DNA of 12,905 nucleotides from an uncultured Collinsella sp. (GCA_900552705.1 USAX01000046.1:1-12905); one strand, 5' to 3'. Counted from the stretch's first letter, positions 1 through 7,021 are shown. The notes: a model not told the origin generated them from the sequence alone. Program-made: numbers and translations.

Positions 1-230
1 GGGCCGTCCAGCAGATGATCATGTACTGGGGCGTTATCCCGCACCAGGCCGAGATTACCCAGGGCACCGTCAACGGCACGATCGTCAAGGCGATCGAGAC
101 CGCTAAGGAGCTCGGCTACGTCGAGGCCGGCGATCTGACCGTCGCTACCGCCGGCGATCCCCGCATGAGTGTTCAGCTCGAGGACAAGGTCTCCTCGACC
201 AACGTCGCTTACGTCGCTCAGGTGCGCTAA
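1..230 (+). CDS. pyk: Pyruvate kinase, C-terminal fragment (5' end outside window)
   Basis: The frame is open from the left edge and ends at TAA 228-230, giving about 75 residues. The sequence fits the end of the pyruvate kinase C-terminal domain: a YWGV segment, then an amphipathic helix (TIVKAIETAKELGYV), then GDLTVATAGDP, where the family typically has GDxVVxTAGxP, and a final STN-containing strand. Pyruvate kinase makes pyruvate and ATP from phosphoenolpyruvate and ADP in the cytoplasm; this domain normally carries the allosteric effector site, while the catalytic barrel lies upstream outside the window. The stop is followed 28 nt later by a strong intrinsic terminator, so this is the last gene of its transcript. 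Assignment rests on a short region, so the family is fairly but not fully certain. Confidence 0.75.
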   Translation, partial: AVQQMIMYWGVIPHQAEITQGTVNGTIVKAIETAKELGYVEAGDLTVATAGDPRMSVQLEDKVSSTNVAYVAQVR

Positions 231-258
231 ATCGCACTTGCAAGCACGCTTGCATTGC

Positions 259-296
259 AAAAGGGCCCGGAAGGCTTTGCCTTCCGGGCCCTTTTT
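259..296 (+). terminator. Intrinsic terminator after pyruvate kinase
   Basis: A perfect 13-bp stem (263-275 with 279-291) closes on a TTT loop and is followed by TTTTT at 292-296. AAAA at 259-262 precedes the stem, so a shorter U-run also exists on the minus strand. It may therefore also act on transcripts arriving from the convergent gene at 433-1281. Confidence 0.93.
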
Positions 297-298
297 AG

Positions 299-436
299 AC
301 CTTCTTCGTATGCCGCATCATCGATTTGTGTTCAGTCGCAAGCCTCTCCGATGCCGAGCGCACCACCGAAGACGCCCTGCGACGGGAGCCGTTGGTCAAT
401 TGGAATGAACTGTTCACCGTTAAGCCGGCCGGCTAG
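299..436 (+). pseudogene. Possible decayed coding remnant (C-terminal tail of an unidentified protein)
   Basis: Between the terminator and the convergent phospholipase gene, one plus-strand frame is open from 299 (just after a TAG at 296-298) to TAG 434-436. The last 30 or so codons look like real protein: LSDAERTTEDALRREP, then LVNWNELFTVKPAG, with mostly G/C third positions and a mix of charged and hydrophobic residues. There is no ATG or GTG in frame. The only possible start is a TTG near 325 without a clear Shine-Dalgarno site. It could be the tail of a deleted gene, a very small TTG-started protein, or chance in GC-rich DNA. Its stop overlaps the stop of the convergent gene. The family is not recognised. 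Confidence 0.25.
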
Positions 437-1281
437 CAGCTAGCGATCAGGGGGACTGCGGGAACGTCAGAAGCAGCAACGCGGGCCGCAAATCCCGCCT
501 CGGTCAGCTCGATGACCTCGGTAAACGTTGCGTCGAAGAACTTCTCGGTTAGCAGGCGATACGGCGGATGATCGGGCTCGCCGGGGTTTTCGCGTACAAT
601 CTCGTGCATGACGCCGATGGTCTTGAGCACATACTCCTTATGGATGGGATACTGCCCAAAACGCGTCGCAGCGGTATACAGGCGATCGGTCGCACGCGGG
701 ATGGAAACAATGCCCAGCGTCTTACCAAACCAGTCAAAGTCGCCTTGCTTTTTAATGCGGAACTCCTCGCACGGCTTGCCACCGTGTGCTTCCAGATACT
801 GGTTCACACGCGTGTTCCATACCGTGTCGGCCACCAGATGCGACCAGACGCCCAGCGTTAAATCGAGCAGCGACTGCGCCACATCTTCGGACGCAAGCGA
901 GAACTCACAGGCGCCGGGACCGGCAACCGGCTCGGCATCCTTGTAGCGCTGGGGATAGTGCACGCGGTTCAGTCGCTCGCGTTCCTCGATAATCGAGGTC
1001 GCCGCGGCCGGCGCACCGGTGGGCAAACTTTTAAGCAACGGTGCCACATAGGTATCCCAGAACTCATGCTCACGAGGCTTAGGGATGGGCTCAGGCTTGG
1101 CAAAGTGCGTAATGCGGTACGGGATGGGATCGGCGATGCCAGGGACCATATAGCCCACGAAGATATCCGGAACCACGCAGCCAAACAAAAAGGCATTGCG
1201 GTCGCGCACGCTACTGGCAAGCGCACCGGTGCGCTCCAGCAAACGCTCCGTCTGAGCAATATGAATGTTCCAGCTTGGCAT
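433..1281 (-). CDS. Zinc-dependent phospholipase C-like protein
   Basis: This is a protein of about 282 residues. It begins MPSWNIHIA and resembles the zinc-dependent phospholipase C / S1-P1 nuclease-like all-helical family often found as uncharacterised proteins in Firmicutes and Coriobacteriia. Candidate metal ligands, numbered from this start, are His6, Asp39 (VVPDI), His59 (THFA), and His148 with Asp152 (WSHLVAD), in the order expected for that fold. No signal peptide is visible, so a cytoplasmic location is likely and phospholipase activity is not established. An upstream in-frame ATG at 1293 exists. The start at 1281 is preferred because GGGGGTGG lies just before it and the conserved block begins there. 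It stands alone, with its own possible promoter at 1307-1312, downstream of the cbiO end and in the same direction. Family assignment is moderate and the substrate is unknown. Confidence 0.65.
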   Translation of the reverse strand: MPSWNIHIAQTERLLERTGALASSVRDRNAFLFGCVVPDIFVGYMVPGIADPIPYRITHFAKPEPIPKPREHEFWDTYVAPLLKSLPTGAPAAATSIIEERERLNRVHYPQRYKDAEPVAGPGACEFSLASEDVAQSLLDLTLGVWSHLVADTVWNTRVNQYLEAHGGKPCEEFRIKKQGDFDWFGKTLGIVSIPRATDRLYTAATRFGQYPIHKEYVLKTIGVMHEIVRENPGEPDHPPYRLLTEKFFDATFTEVIELTEAGFAARVAASDVPAVPLIASC

Positions 1282-1306
1282 AGCCACCCCCATAAAAACC
1301 TGGATA

Positions 1307-1312
1307 ACTATA
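1307..1312 (-). promoter_or_regulatory. Candidate -10 box for the phospholipase-like gene
   Basis: On the minus strand the hexamer reads TATAGT, 26 nt upstream of the ATG at 1281. A convincing -35 box is not visible at 16-18 nt spacing. A weak GC stem (AGCCGC/GCGGCT) lies just upstream and might end cbiO transcripts, but it lacks a U-run. Confidence 0.3.
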
Positions 1313-1360
1313 CCATCACGGCAAAGCCGCGCGGGCGGCTACGCACGCTCTACGCAGCAA

Positions 1361-2149
1361 CTATTCCGCAGCGCCGCTCTCGGTTCCATACGACGACACC
1401 GGCGCCTCGACCACATGGTGATATCGATCGATATAGATGGCGCGGGCACCCAGGCGTCGTACCAAATCCTGATGGTGCGTGCTCATCAAGACCGTCTTAC
1501 CGGCAGCAACATAGGCCAGTAGAAAGTTGACCACGATGTCGCACGAGTCCTCGTCAAGTCCGTTGGTAGGCTCGTCGAGCACCAGGATATCGGGGTTCAT
1601 CGACACGACGGCAGCCAGCGCCACGCGCTTCTTTTGCCCGCCCGAAAGCTGATAGGGCGAGGCATCGACCAGATCGGCAACCTGGAACAGCTCCATGGCA
1701 TCGCGCACGCGGCGCTCGAGCTCGTCTGCCGGCAGCCCCATCTGCGCGGGACCAAAAGCAACTTCCTCGCCCACCGTAGCGCAGAACAGCTGGGCGTCGG
1801 CATTTTGAAACACAAAACCTACGCGCTGATGAAAACGCTGAGCGGCCGCGGAATTCTTTAGAAACGCCGCGTCGATCGCGTGCCCGTCAAACAGGTATGC
1901 CCCTGCGTCCGCGAGTTCAAGGCCGTTAATAAGACGCATAATCGTCGTCTTACCGCAGCCGTTGGGACCGAGCAGGGCAACGAGTTCACCACGATCGATC
2001 TGCAGCGACACGCCATCGACAACCGTATGCCCCGCATAGGAGAACACCACGTCGCGCAGCTCGATGAGCGGCGCGACCTCGGCGCCGCCCGCACCGTTCG
2101 TGCCCGCCGCACTATTCATATCGATCGTCAAAATGTCGCCCTTCCCCAT
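1361..2149 (-). CDS. cbiO: Energy-coupling factor ABC transporter ATPase (CbiO/NikO type)
   Basis: This is a cytoplasmic ATPase of about 262 residues that powers the metal importer encoded with CbiM and CbiQ. Motifs, numbered from the 2149 start: Walker A GPNGCGKT 61-68, Q-loop Gln115 (FVFQNADAQ), signature LSGGQ 168-172, Walker B ILVLDEP 188-194, D-loop GLDE, and switch His225. All catalytic residues are present and the length is normal for the family. The frame is open further upstream, into cbiQ. Candidate starts are ATG at 2155, 2149 and 2119. The one at 2149 has GGGG six bases upstream and leaves 28 nt after the cbiQ stop, while 2119 has no nearby Shine-Dalgarno site. It is the third gene of the operon. 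Metal specificity (Ni versus Co) cannot be read from this subunit. Confidence 0.93.
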   Translation of the reverse strand: MGKGDILTIDMNSAAGTNGAGGAEVAPLIELRDVVFSYAGHTVVDGVSLQIDRGELVALLGPNGCGKTTIMRLINGLELADAGAYLFDGHAIDAAFLKNSAAAQRFHQRVGFVFQNADAQLFCATVGEEVAFGPAQMGLPADELERRVRDAMELFQVADLVDASPYQLSGGQKKRVALAAVVSMNPDILVLDEPTNGLDEDSCDIVVNFLLAYVAAGKTVLMSTHHQDLVRRLGARAIYIDRYHHVVEAPVSSYGTESGAAE

Positions 2150-2177
2150 TTGCATCCCCAGTCGGAACCAGCAGCGC

Positions 2178-3014
2178 CTACAGCACGGCGCACAACACTG
2201 CCAGCAGCGCCACGCCGGCCGCATAGACCGCATCGCGCCAGCCAAACCTGGCGCGCGCGGCAGCCGGATACGCACCGGCAAAGCCGCGGCAAAGCATAGC
2301 CTCGTCCATCGCGCGGCTGCATTCCATCGCCTTGATAAAGGTCATGCCCATGATACCCGCGATCGAATCGGTACGCGAAAATCCCTCAGGCGCACGGCCA
2401 ACGCTGCGCAACATGACCGATTCGCACAGATCGTGCGCCGTGCATCCCAGCACCTCGATATGCTTGAGTGCCATATCAAAGGTAAAGATGACCTCGTCGG
2501 GCAGGCGCAGCATCTTAAGCGCCGCCGACATGCGACTCCAGGTGAGCGTCCACGAAACGCCCAGCACCAGCGACACGTTAATGAACGTCTTGAGTGCAAT
2601 CTTGAGCATGGCGCCCGTGGCGGAAGCACCCAGCAGCAGGGCAGGCAGCGCCAAAACCACGGCAAACCCCGCGGCAGCCAACGCCGGCACAAAGGTAGCG
2701 CACAGCCCGCGTACAGGGCGCACCGCGACCAGCACCAACGCGATAGCCGCCATCAACATCAGGTACAGCGGGCTCTGCGTCAGGCACACGCACAGAACGC
2801 AGACGAACATCCCCACCAGGCGCACCGGAGCCGAAACGCAAGAAAGGGCGCGGTCGACCATCGACCCGCCCTCGTTCGCGCCTCCACCCAGGCGAACCCG
2901 CTCAAGCAGGCTCGCCAGGTGCAGGACATTCTTTTGCATTACACGATGCCGAGCCCCCGCGGGCTCGTAACGCTGCTCGACCGCAAGCCAGCTAGGCAGC
3001 TCGACCGTCGCCAT
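2178..3014 (-). CDS. cbiQ: Energy-coupling factor transporter transmembrane subunit (CbiQ/EcfT)
   Basis: This 278-residue integral membrane protein couples ATP hydrolysis by CbiO to the substrate-binding CbiM. Hydrophobic segments lie at about residues 64-80, 82-98, 105-128, 139-158 and 262-278. The cytoplasmic coupling region (about 160-250) contains the arginine motif CRGF at 242-245 within MDEAMLCRGFAG, the conserved EcfT feature that contacts the ATPase grooves, plus a helix around KHIEVLGCTAHDL. The ATG at 3014 lies inside the end of cbiM (23-nt overlap), suggesting translational coupling. Length and topology are typical. Confidence 0.92.
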   Translation of the reverse strand: MATVELPSWLAVEQRYEPAGARHRVMQKNVLHLASLLERVRLGGGANEGGSMVDRALSCVSAPVRLVGMFVCVLCVCLTQSPLYLMLMAAIALVLVAVRPVRGLCATFVPALAAAGFAVVLALPALLLGASATGAMLKIALKTFINVSLVLGVSWTLTWSRMSAALKMLRLPDEVIFTFDMALKHIEVLGCTAHDLCESVMLRSVGRAPEGFSRTDSIAGIMGMTFIKAMECSRAMDEAMLCRGFAGAYPAAARARFGWRDAVYAAGVALLAVLCAVL

Positions 3015-4077
3015 GGGCTCCGCTTTCCTTGACCGTCAGCGAGACCAGGCGGAATGCGATGGTGAGCACCGCCACGCCAATCACGCCCGAAAGAATATAC
3101 ATCGCGGCCTGGCCGGCAAAGCCAAGGCCCTGCTCCTCGGAATAGGCCTGCAGATAATCGCCCGTAGGCAGAGCGTCGGCAAAGGTCGGGGTATCGAGGC
3201 CGACCGAAGCCTGCAGACTGTCGTCACCAGTCTCCTGAACGGCGGTCGCGGCGCCCTCGGCGTCCCACTCGCCCCATGCGTCACCTGTGGCCAACAGGCC
3301 CAGCGGCGTGGCCACGACAAGCACGGCGACCAGGATGAGCGTGGGGACCAGCGAGGTCTTCTTGGCGGCAGCGCCCTCGGCAGCAAACTGGCCATCGACG
3401 GCCTCGGGCCCGACGATAACGCTCGGCGCCGTCTTCTTAATGAAACCGTAGATGGCGGCCGTCGCCACGCCCTCGACCACGCCAGCAACCAACATATGCG
3501 GAATCATCATGGCCGGAATGGCAACGGACAGCGGGAAGGAGCAGTACAGTGGAGCGCCCGAAGCGTTGGTGAAGAGCATCGGCTGAATACCGAACTCGAT
3601 CGCCGCGCACAGGGCCGCCAGACACAGGCCGACCCAACCGCTCACGATGGCAGAAACCGAGGTGCCCCAGCTCTTGTCGTGCAGACGGCTGTTGAGCGCA
3701 CGGAACACGATAGCAGCGGTAAACGGCAGCACAAAGGCCATGTTAAAGCAGTTTGCGCCAAAGGACAGAACGCCGCCGTCGCCAAACAGCAGCGCCTGCA
3801 GCGCCAGCGCGACCGAAACCGCGATGGCAGCGGCCTCGGGACCCAGCAGCAGTGCGATGAGCGCGCCACCAACGGCGTGACCAGTGGTGCCACCGGGGAG
3901 CGGCACGTTGAACATCATGAGCAAGAAGGAAAACGCGGCGCAGATGCCCAGGAACGCCATATGCTCGCGATCGAGCGTGGCGCGTACCTTTTTGATGCAA
4001 TGGACCCAAACGGGCACCATCGCCACCGCCATGACGGCATCGGTCTGCGGGGACAGATAGTTATCGGGAATATGCAT
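2992..4077 (-). CDS. cbiM: Nickel/cobalt ECF transporter substrate-binding subunit CbiM, with fused CbiN/NikN-like C-terminus
   Basis: This 361-residue membrane protein is the substrate-specific component of a group I ECF metal importer. The ATG at 4077 is chosen because the mature N-terminus must be Met-His (MHIPDNYLSP): in this family the amino terminus and His2 bind the metal. AGAGGG sits a few bases upstream. Conserved blocks follow: PGGTTGHAVGGALIALLLGP (with His67), LQALLFGDGGVLSFGANCFN, and MIPHMLVAGVVEG (His194). After residue 240 come two further membrane segments (about 243-263 and 323-345). They flank an external loop starting GDAWGEW, which matches the CbiN/NikN or PDGLE-type accessory part found fused or separate in these systems. 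It is the first gene of cbiM-cbiQ-cbiO. The NikR-like operator upstream suggests nickel, so the name nikMN would fit equally well. Confidence 0.92.
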   Translation of the reverse strand: MHIPDNYLSPQTDAVMAVAMVPVWVHCIKKVRATLDREHMAFLGICAAFSFLLMMFNVPLPGGTTGHAVGGALIALLLGPEAAAIAVSVALALQALLFGDGGVLSFGANCFNMAFVLPFTAAIVFRALNSRLHDKSWGTSVSAIVSGWVGLCLAALCAAIEFGIQPMLFTNASGAPLYCSFPLSVAIPAMMIPHMLVAGVVEGVATAAIYGFIKKTAPSVIVGPEAVDGQFAAEGAAAKKTSLVPTLILVAVLVVATPLGLLATGDAWGEWDAEGAATAVQETGDDSLQASVGLDTPTFADALPTGDYLQAYSEEQGLGFAGQAAMYILSGVIGVAVLTIAFRLVSLTVKESGAHGDGRAA

Positions 4078-4101
4078 GAGCCCTCTCAATCAGAACGTTG
4101 C

Positions 4102-4129
4102 GTGTTACGTTTCCAACAATCCGTAACAC
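4102..4129 (-). promoter_or_regulatory. NikR-like operator upstream of cbiM
   Basis: A perfect inverted repeat, GTGTTAC-N14-GTAACAC (extended by one pair to GTGTTACG/CGTAACAC), lies 25 nt before the cbiM ATG. From memory, comparative-genomic work on Ni/Co transporters described GTGTTAC-N13/14-GTAACAC as the NikR site outside the enterobacteria. The match in sequence and spacing is exact here. No nikR gene is in the window. It could instead form an RNA hairpin (8-bp stem, 12-nt loop) in the leader, but it lacks a U-run. Confidence 0.7.
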
Positions 4130-4135
4130 CGACTC

Positions 4136-4164
4136 AGCATACTAACAAAAAGGCGCACCGCCCA
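4136..4164 (-). promoter_or_regulatory. Candidate promoter for cbiMQO
   Basis: On the minus strand TGGGCG (4159-4164) and TATGCT (4136-4141) are 17 nt apart. The -10 hexamer is reasonable and the -35 poor. Transcription would start near 4129, the edge of the NikR-like repeat, which would suit repression by a bound regulator. Confidence 0.3.
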
Positions 4165-4221
4165 CAACGCAGCACGTCCTTGCAATACGTACGTTATTAA
4201 CCCAGGTCCACGCACCGCCCA
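4154..4221. repeat. 11-bp direct repeat in the cbiM upstream region
   Basis: TGGGCGGTGCG (minus-strand reading) occurs exactly at 4154-4164 and again at 4211-4221, 57 bp apart. Each copy is followed by an AT-richer stretch resembling a -10 region. They may be regulator sites or a duplicated promoter element; nothing further supports either. The rest of the 4078-4403 gap holds a 6-bp hairpin (TTCCGG/CCGGAA, 4247-4262) and the long palindrome at 4297-4391. No gene is seen in it. Confidence 0.4.
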
Positions 4222-4296
4222 ATAAAGGGCCCATGCACTCCCAACTTTCCGGTCACCCGGAAGAAGGTGCGGTCCGCTCGCAACAAGGTTAACGCA

Positions 4297-4391
4297 GGAA
4301 CCCGCCCCCGAGAGGGGTTTTCTAAGGCAACATCCCGCAGCCGCGAAGCGGCGAGGACGTTGCCGTGAAAACCCCGCAGGGGGCGGGTTCC
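4297..4391. repeat. Long palindromic hairpin element downstream of pheT
   Basis: Outer arms GGAACCCGCCCCC (4297-4309) and its exact complement (4379-4391) form 13 bp. Further inside, GGGGTTTT pairs with AAAACCCC (4314-4321 with 4368-4375), GGCAAC pairs with GTTGCC (4326-4331 with 4359-4364), and the tip GCCGC-GAA-GCGGC spans 4340-4352. Together they make a nearly continuous 95-nt hairpin starting 13 nt after the pheT stop. No U-run follows on either strand, so it is not an ordinary intrinsic terminator. It may be a dispersed palindromic repeat, an mRNA 3'-end stabiliser or processing site, or a structured RNA. Confidence 0.85.
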
Positions 4392-4403
4392 GAACAGCAT
4401 AGA

Positions 4404-6857
4404 TTACGAGCGGACCTCGCCGTTTACGCCCTTGCACACCTTGGTGACGATCTTCTGGTGCGCCTTCTCGACCTCTTCGCTGGTGAGCGTGTGATCGTCG
4501 GAGCGATACGTGAGCGCAAAGGCCATGGACTTCTTGCCCACACCGATGCGGACCGGATCGCGGTAGACGTCGAACAGGCGCACACCCTCGAGCAGCTTGC
4601 CGCCGGCACTGGTGATGCGACGCTCAAGATCCTCGCAGGTCACGGAGCTGTCAACCACGATAGCCAGGTCGTGCTCAACGGCCGGGTACTGCGAGAACTC
4701 GCGGTAGTTCTCCTGGTTGCGGGCGCCCTTGATCAGCTTGTCCAGATCGAGCTCAAAGGCAACGACGACCTCATCGATGCCCATCGCCTCGCGCGCCTCG
4801 GGGTGGATCTCGCCGACCCAGCCCAGCACGGTACCGCCGGACAGAACCTCAGCAGCACGGCCCGGCTGCAAGAAGGCATAGCCCTCGCCCTCGACGGGAC
4901 GGAAGCGAACCTTCTCGATGCGCAGCTGGGCGAGCAGCTCCTCGACAATGCCCTTGCCAAAGAAGAAGCGTAGCTTGCGGTACTTCATGTTCCAGGACTG
5001 CTCGCTCCACTGGCCCGAGAGCACACCCGCCACGGACTTGGTCTCCTTGGGCAGGCTGGCGTTCTCGCGACCGTGGAACAGGCTGCCGACCTCGTACAGG
5101 TGCACGTTGGGCGTGCCGTGGGCCTCGTTGTAGGCAACGGACTGGAGCAGACCCGGCAGCAGCGAGCGGCGCATCTCGGTCTGCTCGGCCACCAGCGGAT
5201 TCATGAGCACCACGGGGCAGCCGCGGCCCTCGGTGGACATGCCGATCTTCTCCAGATCGCCCGGAGCGGCAAAGCCAAAGGTCGTGGTCTCGTTGAGACC
5301 GCAGGCGCGCAGGATCTCGCCGACCTTGCGGGTGAGCTTCTGCTCGCGGGTCAGACCGCCGATATGGTTCTTAGCGGCCGGGATGGTCGCCGTCACGCGG
5401 CCCATACCCCACAGGCGCAGGACCTCCTCGATCAGGTCGATCTCGCGCGGCAGGTCGGGACGGAAGCTCGGCGGGGTGACCATAAAGTCCTCGCCGTCGC
5501 GCTCGACGGTGCAGCCCAGACGGGTGAGCGAACGCTCGATAAAGTCGGGCTCGATGTCGGCACCGCAGATGGCGTGCACGCGGGCCAGGCGCAGCTTAAT
5601 GCTGTCGATGGTCTTGGGCGCAGGGAAAACGTCGACGTAGCCGGGAGCAACCTCGCCGCCGGCGATCTCCTCGATGAGTGCGCACGTGACGTTGGCGACG
5701 TCCACGCAGCCGGTCTCGTCGACCTGGCGCTCAAAGCGGATGGAAGCATCGGAGATCAGCGACAGGTCGCGGCTGGTATGCGAGGTGCGGCCGGCGTTGA
5801 AGCAGGCGCTCTCGACCATCACGTCGACGGTGTCGTCCTCGATCTCGGAATCCATGCCGCCCATAACGCCGGCCAGTGCCACGGGACGCTCGCCGTCGGT
5901 GATAAGGCCCATGCCGGCGTCGAGCACGCGCTCCTCGCCGTCGAGGGTCGTGAACTTCTCATCCTGCTGAGCGGCGCGAACCACCACGCGACGGTGGCCA
6001 TCGCGCTCGGCAAAGGTGTCCAGGTCAAAGGCGTGCAGCGGCTGACCGGTGAGCATCATCACGTAGTTGGTGATGTCGACGATGTTGTTGTGCGGACGCA
6101 CGCCCAGGGCGTTAAGGCGCTTGACCATCCAGTCGGGCGACGGGCCGACCTTCACGTTGCGCACGATGCGGGCGACATAGCGGTCGCACAGGCCCTCGTC
6201 GGCAATCTCGACGGAAAGCTCGTCGTCGGTCGCGCGGCCAGTCTCCGCCTTGATGGCGGGCAGCTCAACGTGGAAATCGCGATCGAAAATGGCGCCGGTC
6301 TCGCGGGCCATGCCGATCATGGACAGGCAGTCGGGGCGGTTGGGCGTGATCTCGCAGTCGAGCACAGTATCACTCGAGCCCACATACTCGGCAAACGGCA
6401 TGCCGCAGGGCGTATCCTCGGGCAGGATCATAATGCCAGAGTGGTCGCCGCCCAGGCCGAGCTCGCGTGCGGAGCAGTTCATGCCCATGGACACGACGCC
6501 GCGAAGCTTGCTCTTCTTGATTTTGACGTCGCCGGGAAGCACGGCGCCGATCATGGCCGTGACGATGTGGTCGCCGGCCTCGAAGTTCTGCGCGCCACAG
6601 ACGATCTGCAGCGGAGCGGGGTTGCCGTCGGCGTCGAGATTCTTGTCACCCACGTCGACCGAGCACACATACATATGGTCGCTATCGGGGTGCGGGGTCT
6701 TGGTGAGCACCTTGGCAGTCACCACGTGGTCGAAGGACTCGCCCACGGTGTCGATCGCCTCGACCTCGGTGCCGGTACGGATATATTCGTCCGAAAGGGT
6801 CTTGGGATCCTCCGGAATATCGATCATGGTCTTGAGCCAGTCGTAAGAAACGCGCAT
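4404..6857 (-). CDS. pheT: Phenylalanyl-tRNA synthetase beta subunit
   Basis: This 817-residue protein has the usual length for bacterial PheT and forms the alpha2-beta2 enzyme with PheS that charges tRNA-Phe with phenylalanine. Visible parts in order: the N-terminal MRVSYDWLKT start; the OB-fold tRNA-binding region (about 40-150, with HPDSDHMYVC, VCGAQNF, GMNCSARELGLG); the B3/B4 editing region with CEITPNRPDCLSMIGMARE and HAFDLD; the B5 region; the catalytic-like core around RPDLPREIDLIEEVLRLWG and MNPLV; and a C-terminal anticodon-binding ferredoxin-like domain (about 720-815, beginning REFSQYPAVEHDLAIV). AAAGGAGA lies 8 nt before the ATG. It is separated from pheS by 180 nt containing a large hairpin. 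It is cotranscribed with pheS and so falls under the T-box at 8195-8485. Confidence 0.98.
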   Translation of the reverse strand: MRVSYDWLKTMIDIPEDPKTLSDEYIRTGTEVEAIDTVGESFDHVVTAKVLTKTPHPDSDHMYVCSVDVGDKNLDADGNPAPLQIVCGAQNFEAGDHIVTAMIGAVLPGDVKIKKSKLRGVVSMGMNCSARELGLGGDHSGIMILPEDTPCGMPFAEYVGSSDTVLDCEITPNRPDCLSMIGMARETGAIFDRDFHVELPAIKAETGRATDDELSVEIADEGLCDRYVARIVRNVKVGPSPDWMVKRLNALGVRPHNNIVDITNYVMMLTGQPLHAFDLDTFAERDGHRRVVVRAAQQDEKFTTLDGEERVLDAGMGLITDGERPVALAGVMGGMDSEIEDDTVDVMVESACFNAGRTSHTSRDLSLISDASIRFERQVDETGCVDVANVTCALIEEIAGGEVAPGYVDVFPAPKTIDSIKLRLARVHAICGADIEPDFIERSLTRLGCTVERDGEDFMVTPPSFRPDLPREIDLIEEVLRLWGMGRVTATIPAAKNHIGGLTREQKLTRKVGEILRACGLNETTTFGFAAPGDLEKIGMSTEGRGCPVVLMNPLVAEQTEMRRSLLPGLLQSVAYNEAHGTPNVHLYEVGSLFHGRENASLPKETKSVAGVLSGQWSEQSWNMKYRKLRFFFGKGIVEELLAQLRIEKVRFRPVEGEGYAFLQPGRAAEVLSGGTVLGWVGEIHPEAREAMGIDEVVVAFELDLDKLIKGARNQENYREFSQYPAVEHDLAIVVDSSVTCEDLERRITSAGGKLLEGVRLFDVYRDPVRIGVGKKSMAFALTYRSDDHTLTSEEVEKAHQKIVTKVCKGVNGEVRS

Positions 6858-6922
6858 CTAACTGGTCTCCTTTCATCTGTAACGCCTGCAATAAGCAGAC
6901 GGAAAACTCCAGCTACGGAGAC

Positions 6923-7021
6923 GGGTTTCCGAGGTGCCGCAGATTGCCTTGAAAGAGGAGGGCCGCGTACTTAGGTACGCAACCGACGATTGAAAGGCAA
7001 GGTGCGGTGGCTCGGGAAGCC
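6923..7021. repeat. Long imperfect inverted repeat between pheS and pheT
   Basis: The left arm 6923-6950 (GGGTTTCCGAGG, then TGCCGC, then TTGCCTT) pairs imperfectly with the right arm 6994-7021 (AAGGCAA, then GTGCGG, then CTCGGGAAGCC). A perfect inner hairpin, GCGTAC-TTAG-GTACGC, lies at 6965-6980. The left arm can also pair upstream: CGGAAA near 6900-6905 with TTTCCG at the start of the arm, enclosing CTCC/GGAG. Two alternative folds are therefore possible in the pheST mRNA. This occupies most of the pheS-pheT gap and no gene is seen there. It may be a dispersed palindromic element rather than a dedicated regulator. Confidence 0.75.

Noticed and set aside
3013..4200. 395-codon plus-strand frame opposite cbiM
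   Set aside because: It is antisense to a well-supported membrane protein gene; its Arg/Gln/His-rich translation has no domain features.
4297..4391. Intrinsic terminator of pheT
   Set aside because: The stem is strong, but no U-run follows on the minus strand (the sequence after the stem is TGCGTTAACC), so the standard mechanism is not supported.
4078..4403. Cobalamin riboswitch upstream of cbiM
   Set aside because: No B12-box-like conserved core was recognised in either orientation; the palindrome and the NikR-like repeat explain the visible structure better.
5073..6974. 633-codon open frame on the plus strand opposite pheT
   Set aside because: It is exactly antisense to pheT and rich in His, Asp, Val and Ala, as expected from reading GC-rich coding DNA backwards. 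It has no ribosome binding site and no recognisable domain.
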